The notes under the pieces: model-generated
What the model was told of the DNA's origin: nothing
What the model saw: only the letters and a program-made list of their open reading frames with translations
Databases searched by the model: none
Translations under genes and position numbers: made by a program
Shown here: positions 56,423 through 64,000 of the stretch, piece after piece
How positions within the stretch are numbered: the first letter of the stretch is position 1
Layout of the letters: the number at the start of each line of letters is the position of its first letter
Assembly: GCA_024180945.1 (NCBI GenBank)
Contig: JAKSGN010000041.1
Coordinates: 2,542,001-2,606,000, forward strand
From: Macrophomina tecta
Lineage: Eukaryota > Ascomycota > Dothideomycetes > Botryosphaeriales > Botryosphaeriaceae
Length of the DNA: 64,000 nt
Direction: 5' to 3'

Positions 56423-56449
<27 letters not shown>
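56423..56449 (+). repeat. Poly-A run of 27 bases
   Basis: Twenty-seven consecutive A residues about 100 nt after the CFEM-like stop codon. A genomic homopolymer or the remnant tail of a retrocopy; no coding relic lies upstream other than the intron-containing gene, which argues against a retrocopy. Confidence 0.85.
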
Positions 56450-56453
<4 letters not shown>

Positions 56454-57072
56454 ACTGATGTGCATGTGAAATATCGTTCGTTTGAATGAGATGCATAACA
56501 AGCATCAGAGGCATTTACGTACGCGTAATATATTTTCCCCGCGGACGTATGCAGTTGTTTACTTTTTCAATTGCTTGGACAAATGAGTTTCGGCTTTTTG
56601 ACGTAATGAGATCGTGAAATGTGTTTAATGGGTGCAAACTAGCGTCTTTGTTGTGCTTATTGCGGTTAGTGTAGGTGATTTACATGATGCATTCCAGGCG
56701 TGGTTTGGTGCGTCCGGCCTGATTTGGACCTACCGCGGACCTCGCTTGTTCACGTGAAGGATCGTGTAGATACATCCTCGGCGGCACGGTTTTGTGGGCT
56801 GACCTTGAACTTCGCTGATTCGCCAACTGTGTGCGGGGTGTAGGCAGGCTTTCCTGCGTTTCATTTGAAAAACAACTTCTTGGCAGAGGACGGATGCACT
56901 GGGACGGTGTCAGTCTGACGTTGCATAAGGACTATTGCTTCCAGGCAGATCCAGCGATGAAGGTAAGAGAACAAACTGCCTGACAGCCCTGCATGCGAAA
57001 ACGGACAGGATTGCACGCCCCATGTAAAGCCAGAGGCCTCAATCACTGTAGAACGCCCACCTCTTCCACTGA
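56450..57072. other. Intergenic region between convergent genes
   Basis: 3' regions of both neighbours; no gene seen. Confidence 0.5.
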
Positions 57073-59241
57073 TCAAAACCCGCCTTTCCCTCTCACTCTG
57101 TTCACCGCTCCAGCAACACCCTTGGCCCACGACATGTGACCAGGCTTAACCCCCATGCTGCCCTCGGCTTCGTTACCGTTCTCGTCCCTCCAGATGCCAT
57201 CTTCTTGTGACACTGCGCCGTACAGATGCGTGTTCTGATTCCTCCGCAGGCCGGCCAGCCAGTCCGCGCACACCTCCGGCGAATCGATCAGGATGTTGAC
57301 TTCCTGCGAGTGGTACCACGACTGTGTGTCTTGATTGCCGCTGCCCTGGATACCGATGTGCTCGTCGACTATCATGAGTTTGACTAGATAGCATCAGGTC
57401 AGACATTACTTATGTTATACTGGGGAAATAGGTGGTCCCTACTGTGGCAGCTCCGCTGCTTGAACTTGTTGTTCAGCGGTTTGATCTGATCTTTACCGAC
57501 ATACCAGTGGATGTGGAGCAGCTTGCGTTCATCCGGAGTCAGTTCCTCCGAGTACATCTTGTGCGCTATCATCTCGTTGGTGCCGCCCTGGAAAGGTAGG
57601 AGCTCGCCGAGATCGTTGTAGCCTAGGCAGGCGTAAAGCGTCACTGTCACTCCACGTCGCACAGCATCCAGTAGCGCAGGGATCAGAGGTTCCGCGTTGA
57701 TATCAGGGGACTGGATAAAGATGTTTGATTGGGCGTTTCGAATGGCTGATAACCAAGCTTCATTCTGCGGAGTAAATACGGAAGAGTGGTTGAGCGCGCC
57801 CCACGGTTTGCGGTTGACCAATGCGATTGGGAACGGATCATGTCTAGCATGTGGGATGTACGGGGTCATGGTATCCTCTGGCGCACATTCAGGGGCGGTG
57901 CCCTGTAGATTCTGATGAGTGGCATCGTCTGCGAGTTTGTCAGCAGGAATGTTGCAAGGCTTCGAGTGTCAGAATGCTGACTCAGATGCTTTGTGACGAG
58001 GCTCATAACACTCTCCCCGTTTACTGGCGTCAACGCAGCTTGCATCCGCACCATTTCGGAGGCCAAATCGTCATCGTAATGCGGATCGCCGGCTACATGC
58101 TCTGGAAGCGGACCCGGACCCTCCTTTGTGTGAATGACGGTTTCAGTACGGGAGGCCTGTGATTTGCCGGCAAATTCCAAAAATGTCGCATCTAAGGTAC
58201 CTCTTGCGGTACTCCCCGCGGTGTTGATTTTCAGAAGGGGTAGCGGAGGCTTCAGTTCGTCGTGCCAAGTAAGTAGAGCCATGTCGTATAGTGAGTCCAC
58301 AATCGGCCCCTCGATATGGGTCATCATTTCGAGGTTGTCGTTATCCTACCCACGGCTAAGTAAGATGCTCAGAAGAACGCGACGGGTGGTTCATACCTGG
58401 ATGTTGTTGCTGCACACAATGGCAATTTTCCTGTCCACGACCATGAACTTAGCATGGAAAGTGCCCAGGACGGGGCGGTGGTAGTTTATGACCTCAATGT
58501 CAATGTTTGGTATCTTATCATTCGCTGGTATACCGACACCTTCTGCTGTGCGCTCGGACTCGGGGACATCAAGATGGTTGTCGAAAGCCTTCGCAGGGTC
58601 AGCATTTTACGAGCGATTGCAGCTGTCTGACGTACCTGCTTCGCACTGCCCCGGTCATAGATGATCTTGACAACAGCTCTGGTGCCTCGAGCTCCGGCCC
58701 TCTTTGAGAGCTCTATGAGTGAATCAGTGATTAAGCGGCTGGCATCTGATTCCTTCCAGTAATTGGTTGCCAGAATGACCTCATGTTGGGCCCTTGCGAT
58801 GAGGTTGGACTGGCAAGCCTGTCAGGAAGAATGATGGCGATGCTATTTCTGGGAGCCTACCATATGCCGGCAAATATCTGGCAGAGCGCTGATGATGGAT
58901 AGTGGGACAACTCCGGAGGAGCCCATCAGGGGCGGGCTTACAACGCCGGCAAGCGGGTCGTGCTCCAGTGTACACAGCGCATCGTGCCATATTCGGAGGA
59001 AGAGGTCGCTAGGCCTGGTCTGGCCAAAATTACCGCAGCTGAAGGCGCGTTCAAGTTCTTCAGGGGTGGCAATTTGGCGATGTTTTGGCGGGCTGGAGTC
59101 GAGGACACTGACAGGATGAGTCGAGTAGAGGCGATGGACGGCATCTTTCGGGGGCAGAGCCGGGTCCGCAGCCAGGAGAGAGCTGACAGACTGCTTTTCC
59201 TGGCAGAGCTGGATTACGCGATTGGAAATGGAGGACGGCAT
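57073..59241 (-). CDS. Phospholipase D-like protein with two HKD motifs
   Basis: Phosphatidyltransferase/phosphodiesterase superfamily member. Six exons (59241-58861, 58809-58636, 58588-58397, 58345-57982, 57928-57443, 57383-57073) join in phase to 635 residues. HKD1 is HAKFMVVDRKIAIVCSNNI (His about 230) and HKD2 is HIKLMIVDEHIGIQGSGNQD (His about 532), the latter built across the last intron; both keep His, Lys and Asp. SNLIARAQHEVILATNYW and IYDRGSAKQ are further family segments. The start is uncertain: this frame stays open upstream and encodes a hydrophobic leader (LSPLLLLASAAAAIAIDYFY) but contains no ATG before a stop, so I use the first in-frame ATG (MPSSISNRVIQLCQEKQ). The substrate is unknown; the layout resembles fungal PLD-like hydrolases rather than the PX-PH Spo14 type. 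Confidence 0.82.
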
Positions 59242-60046
59242 CTCTCCCGTGCGAGAAATCCACGGCTGGCGACGATAGAAATAATCAATGGCGATGGCTG
59301 CGGCGGCGGAGGCCAGCAACAGCAGCGGGGAGAGATATGAGGAGCCGGAAACGCCATGGTGCCATGGTCATGGTCAGCGGGCTGGAAGGGCCGGAGATGG
59401 CAGCGGGGTGACGTGAACGAGAAAGGCGCAGCAGCGGTGACAGGGTGTCGTCATGCGGGCCGGAAGCGCGGCAAGGGTCGTAGCCAGAAAAGCTTGGCTG
59501 AGCTTGGCGAAGCTTGTCGCGCAGCACTCCGCCTCCCTCCTTGCGGCCTAGCCAATCTCCCTTCCTTCCCCATCCAAGCCTGCGCTCGCTGTCGCCAGCC
59601 CTGCTATTTGTCCACTCGTCGAAACAGGCAAATCAAAGGCACCAGAGCACGCGTCGCCATCCTGCGCGCTCCGCACGACCCGGTGCTTGCCCGCTCCCAA
59701 TGCCGACTGCCGTTGCGTTGCGGGCCCTCGCTGCCGGGATTCCGACATGTGCAGTTGACTCGCTCGCCAGCCCCATTACTGTTCCCGCCAACCAACTTCT
59801 GGCCCTGTGTCAGTCTTCCTTGCGCCAATTTTCCGGCTTACGAGGGTCCACCCCTCCGCCAGCCAACGGCAGCTGGTCAGGTGCACAGTAGCGGCAAACG
59901 CCGACTCGCGAAGAAAAGAGGTGTGAGAAATGAAAATTGTTCAGCGAAACAACACGATAACACTCCTAACAAGATGCCGGCCCAACTCCTAGCCGGGGTA
60001 TAATTCTTTCGACAACATGGCATATCCCTTCCGCCACCTGCCGCAC
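59242..60046. other. Intergenic region, no gene seen
   Basis: Leader of the phospholipase-like gene and 3' side of the broken rhodopsin-type gene. The first 120 bases encode, in the phospholipase frame, a hydrophobic segment that may belong to that protein. Confidence 0.45.
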
Positions 60047-61507
60047 TCATCGCCTCTCAAACTCTGGAGTCCATTGTTTCCTTTCCTCTTCTCCCACCGT
60101 TGTCGTGGTTTTGGTCTCGGAGGTGACGGCCACACTGTGATGCACCCTGATACCGAACTCCGGATCGCCAAACGTCGAGTCCGACGGTCCAATGATGTTT
60201 TCCACGCTACGACTCGCGACACCGACATTCGTCCCCACCTTGGACGAAAAGCAGTTCTTGCTGCGGTTCGTGTTTGTCCCGTAAGTGTCCAGCGGCATCG
60301 ATCCACTCTGATTGTATCCGTGAGACACGTCGTTGTTCTTGTATCCGCCCTGGTAGACCTTCTTCGTGAACAATAGCCGGATCATCGGCGCATTACCAAC
60401 GAACGTCGCAACGAAGCACTCGCGCATCGCCCATATTGCCGGCTCCGACGGTGCAGCGTTCTGGAGCTGGTCAATCTCCCGTTCCCCATGGGTTATTACT
60501 CTTACCTTCCCTTCAACACGAAAACTACGCGGAGGATCGCCGCAACCATAACAAAAATACCGGCGCCGAGTAAAAAGGCCGAGCCAAGCTTGCGCCATAA
60601 GGAAATCTTTGCTTGTATAACGAGCTGACCAGGCATTAGCGACTTCACTTTCGAAAGTTTGGAGTTTCCTTACCGGCATGGGAATAGACACAATCACAGC
60701 GTCTGTGATGACGTTGAAACACACTTGCACCCAATACCACAAGGAGCTTTCGTGTGTGCACACCTCTGATTGATCAGCGCGGCATTTCAGGATATAAATG
60801 GCAGAGACTCACTCCCAGTATTCGGATAAATTTGCCAGTACCTTTCGACAGTCCGACACGAACAGAGCACAGTGAGGATCTCGACGACCGAAGTGGCCAC
60901 CACCAATCCAATCGCCGGTTTAATAAACTTTTCAGACTTCAACCCTCTCGTCAAACGTTGGAAAAACAGCAGCATGCAGATCTTCATCGTCCAGATCACG
61001 GACACGTATGTTGAATGCCCGTTAAGGAAGAATTTAGATCCTTTGATCTTCCGTGCTCGCTCGTTGGGGGGTAGGTTTAGTCGTTATTCGTCGGTCATAC
61101 CCCGGTTGCCGCCGTTGATACTAACAATGTGCGCACATACTGACAGTACAGTCAGCGAAATCGACGTGGCAATTTAAAGCAATCTTTCGAGTGCAAGTGT
61201 TCTGAGAGAGTAAGCTCGTCCGCAGCCGGCGAATACATCAAAAACTGGATTACTTACTCGTCATCATGGTGTAAAACAGCTGGACATGTCAGCACTAATG
61301 AATAAAGAGCGCGGAGGCGAGAAGGATTACCCAGGCCACAACCATCAAATAGTCATCCTTCTGCAGGCGCTGCCCGACCATCCTGAAGCGGGCGAACAAG
61401 CGGAGAGAAATGATGAGGGTGGACAACCCGTATTCCACCCATGTTTCGACCAGCAGTTCACGTAAAGTGGTTATCTCTTGGATTGGTCTTGTACATACGT
61501 GCAGCAA
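60047..61507 (-). pseudogene. Decayed Pth11/fungal-rhodopsin-type membrane protein gene
   Basis: Pieces of a seven-span fungal rhodopsin-domain (Pth11-like) protein appear in the right order: EYGLSTLIISLRLFARFRMV and KDDYLMVVAW (to 61331), LFYTMMT (61279-61258), then 61139-60813 with GSKFFLNGHSTYVSVIWTMK, LLFFQRLTRGL and SVVEILTVLCSCRTVERYW, then VCTHESSLWYWVQVCFNVI (60765-60674), ISLWRKLGSAFLLGAGIFVM (from 60606) and EPAIWAMRECFVATFVGNAP. Three defects are visible: an in-frame TAA at 61086-61084 between TDE and RLNLPP, no in-frame ATG for the first exon, and no canonical splice pair that joins ILRVVFVLKG to the RECF exon in frame (upstream phase 2, all nearby acceptors phase 0). It is most likely a pseudogene; a strange intron at the stop codon is the main alternative. 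Confidence 0.65.
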
Positions 61508-64000
61508 AAGCGAACGGGAGGCTCAGCGGCAACTTAACCAGGTCTGGATCACGTATATAAGATGGCCCAAAGGAGACACCTTCGTTCCTGCCAGGAACCC
61601 GAGGGTGCGGAAGACCAGCGACCAGGAGAGAACACCATGCATCGCACGACTCGCACACTTTGCACGATCGAGGATTGTCGCGGGTGGCCTTGTTGTGCGA
61701 CCACTCGCAAAAACCTGGCAATGCGCAGATCGCGAAGGCGAAGCGTGTAGTCTTCCGGGGCGCAAGATAGTGCCTGGCGGCGGTGCCAGGGATTCGCCCG
61801 TGTTCCCGCCCGCCAATCGCTGCGGATCCAAGGCCCACAGGACTAACAGCATTATGAGCGCCCTCGGCCTCCTCCGAATTCCCATTCTGGAAGAAAACGA
61901 CCTTTTGCAGGTCTAACCCACGCGCCCTAGCGGCCGACGTATGCTGTCAAACAGCCGCCGGTGGCGTCCCATTCGGCCCTTTGGGCGGCAGGGAGATGCC
62001 TCATCTTTTACCCGTGTTGGCAACGTACACGCTTGGCCGGTTGTGGCTGGAAAAGGAGGATGCACCAGTGAACCCAACTTTGCCAATTTCAAGCAGCGAG
62101 GCCGATTCCGCGCTTCCTCTTTCAGCCACAACGGCAGATTTCTTGCCCGACGACTCAGCGCGTGCTCCTTCAAGCAGCTGGCTCGTCTGGCTTATGCCGC
62201 AAATCCGTCGATCGCTCTGCGGAGGATCGCTGGTCTTCCTCAGCTGGTCAGGGGCGCTGAGTAATAGAACAGTGAGCGCCGGCGTCTACGAGCCGTCTGT
62301 CGTCTCTGCTGCGAAGCTTTGCCCTGCGCCGGCCACTGGCGGAGTGCCGTTTGATGTCCCGTCTGAATGCCTCGGCTGTTGGTTTTTCATCCACCCAAGT
62401 CTTATGCAGGCCTCAGCACTTGTTCGGCGCCATAATTTTGCCCTCAAATGCGCTTATTGCAAACATTGCTATACGCGATCGGGCCCTGCCGAGCCATCGA
62501 TGAGCTGTGTCCGCCTGCCTCGTACCGCCGACCAAGGATGCTCCGCGGCCGCCCATCTCTGCCATTATGCCGATCGGGTGCATTGAGCCTACTATTACAA
62601 GAGCGAGCCCCCTCCACTGGTGGTCGCTCTTCTTATGTTCATTTCCACCTTGCGTGTACGGAGTACAGCTCGCTTCGCCCCGATGCGGTGGTACCAAGTC
62701 TAGTCTGAGACCACCGTCACACGTGTCCGTACATTTTGCCTTCCGGCCGACGATTGTTGTTTTCAGATGGACACTCCGGTGCAAAGGATGCGGAAAGGAA
62801 CACCAAGCCATGTGGACGGCCGCCTTGCAGCTAGTGGAAGGCGCGACCCATTTGCCTTTTTCGACACCCGGTGTAAACATCGTTTCCAGTTGCCGCGCCA
62901 AATAAGGTACAGGTGATAGGTAAGCTTAGACAGGCGATGCGGGAAGTGAACTCCAGGGAACCGCGGATTGGACATGAACCTGGCCCGAACCTGTCCCTCA
63001 GATATACAACAACGCATCTGATACACATACTGCCGATGGCTTCAGAATCCCATTGCCTGGAAACAGATGCTTCTGCTGCATGACACATCAAGGTGTGAGG
63101 TTGGTGGTTCGAAAGAAAGCTTTTTAACCTACCCTCTCCTCGGGAAGTCGATGCATTCATCAGGACGGAAGTGTCCAGGATAACTAGCTATGTTTGTGTC
63201 TGGATAATTGCTTCATCTCCGCAGATGTATTTGCACTTGCCATTGCACATACTTCCGTCTACCGGCCTAGCTCGTTCGGCCGCGCAACAAGCTGCTGTTC
63301 CCCCGGTGATCATACTCGGTGTGCTATTGCCCACGCCAAGGCGCATGCGTTTTGCTTGTTTCATCGCCATGAGCCGACACCAAGAGACGTGTGCATGTTC
63401 GTGTTCCGGCGCTTCGGTCCTTACTTTTTCTCCGCGTGATGCATAACGTCGGGTTGTTCCTTGCGGCAAGGCGCGAGTCTCGCGCGGGTGCGGAATGGAG
63501 GCAGTGCAATCGTGTCCTTACTTTTCCATTCCTGCCCAGCTGCGGTGCTCAGACGCAAATCTCCCCCTTCGGAGTACTCGATGTGCCATTTTGGCTCGAT
63601 GATTTCCTTGACCAAAGAGTCAATATATGTCACCCCACTTCACAGCTAAGCGTCGTCGAAGTGGTCGCAGAGTAACACAGTGTGCGCCCGCATTGCAGTC
63701 TTTTTTTTTTTTTTTTGTCAATGCAGCGCATCTCAGCGCCGCCAAGGCTCCGAGGTATAATCGCGCCGGGCTCAGGGGTGGAATAATGAACGCTTACACT
63801 GATATGCCTGGACTCCACGCTTCGACGGGCAGTATGTCTCCAGAGTGGCCGCGTGGCTTTTTCGCCAATCAAACTGCCAGTCTTGGCTGAAGGTGTACTC
63901 TCGAAAGCAAAGGTACGTAGCTGAGGGAAATGAATCGAGCGGAGGCCCTTTTTTTTTTTTTTGGGGGGGCAATAACCAGACTCCATGTTTCGGAAGAGAA
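61508..64000. other. Gene-free right end of the window
   Basis: About 2.5 kb with frames of up to 201 codons, none with a recognisable domain, and composition close to that of the other gene-free stretches. Homopolymer T runs occur at 63701-63716 and 63949-63962. A gene starting beyond the right edge cannot be excluded. Confidence 0.45.

Noticed and set aside
56423..56449. Poly-A run as evidence of a retrotransposed copy
   Set aside because: The adjacent gene keeps two introns and there is no target-site duplication visible, so a simple homopolymer is the better reading.
61981..62586. 201-codon plus-strand frame near the right end
   Set aside because: No recognisable family and no supporting splice or start context; Ser/Ala/Leu composition as expected by chance. 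It could be a species-specific gene but I cannot support it.
63040..63125. GGTTCGA-like box suggesting a tRNA
   Set aside because: No matching A box, anticodon arm or acceptor stem could be folded around it; similar isolated GTTCGA strings elsewhere (for example near 27420) also fail.

Overview
The window is chromosomal DNA from a filamentous ascomycete (Pezizomycotina, probably a dothideomycete; the class is inferred from how the proteins look, not from a search). Genes are split by short introns of about 45-270 nt with GTRNGT donors, CTRAC branch points and YAG acceptors. Gene density is about one per 2.8 kb. The content is typically fungal: NmrA, DUF1996/WSC and CFEM-like secreted proteins, URC4, a FLILHELTA protein and a Pth11-type rhodopsin. 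I find no rRNA, tRNA, CRISPR array, transposon or attachment site.

Layout, left to right: NmrA regulator (1.2-2.4 kb, +); mitochondrial ribosomal protein bL19m (3.6-4.4, +); NAP/SET-type histone chaperone (6.0-7.1, +); secreted GH1 beta-glucosidase (8.1-10.2, +); uncharacterised 690-residue protein (11.1-13.3, -); mitochondrial PDK/BCKDK-type kinase (13.6-15.1, -); Ubp15/USP7 deubiquitinase (16.1-19.8, +); p24 cargo receptor (20.4-21.2, +); uncharacterised fungal protein (22.0-23.5, +); APC/C subunit Cdc16/Cut9 (24.1-26.0, -), divergent from splicing factor Yju2 (26.4-27.3, +); a gene-free stretch of about 3 kb; MFS sugar transporter (30.2-32.5, +); DUF1996-WSC secreted protein (33.7-35.5, +); PSI-like membrane protein (36.3-37.1, +); Gtt1-like glutathione transferase (37.7-38.5, +); FLILHELTA mitochondrial membrane protein (38.9-39.8, +); methylenetetrahydrofolate reductase (40.2-42.4, -); PQ-loop vacuolar transporter (42.7-43.8, -); auxilin-like Swa2 (44.3-47.2, -); URC4/DUF1688 (48.6-50.3, +); Rag GTPase Gtr1 (51.0-52.2, +); a gene-free stretch of 3.4 kb; CFEM-like GPI protein (55.5-56.3, +); phospholipase D-like protein (57.1-59.2, -); a broken Pth11/rhodopsin-type gene (60.0-61.5, -); and 2.5 kb with no recognisable gene.

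Most genes are conserved housekeeping genes with unrelated jobs, so this is an ordinary chromosome arm and not a metabolic or defence cluster. Gtr1, a PQ-loop amino-acid exporter homologue, URC4 and NmrA all touch nitrogen or amino-acid status, but they are spread over 50 kb among unrelated genes and I infer no operon-like link. The right third (52-64 kb) is gene-poor, carries secreted or membrane accessory genes, and contains the one clearly decayed gene. Exon structures were assembled by hand from reading frame, splice consensus and remembered family motifs. Internal boundaries are mostly phase-checked, but none has transcript support.
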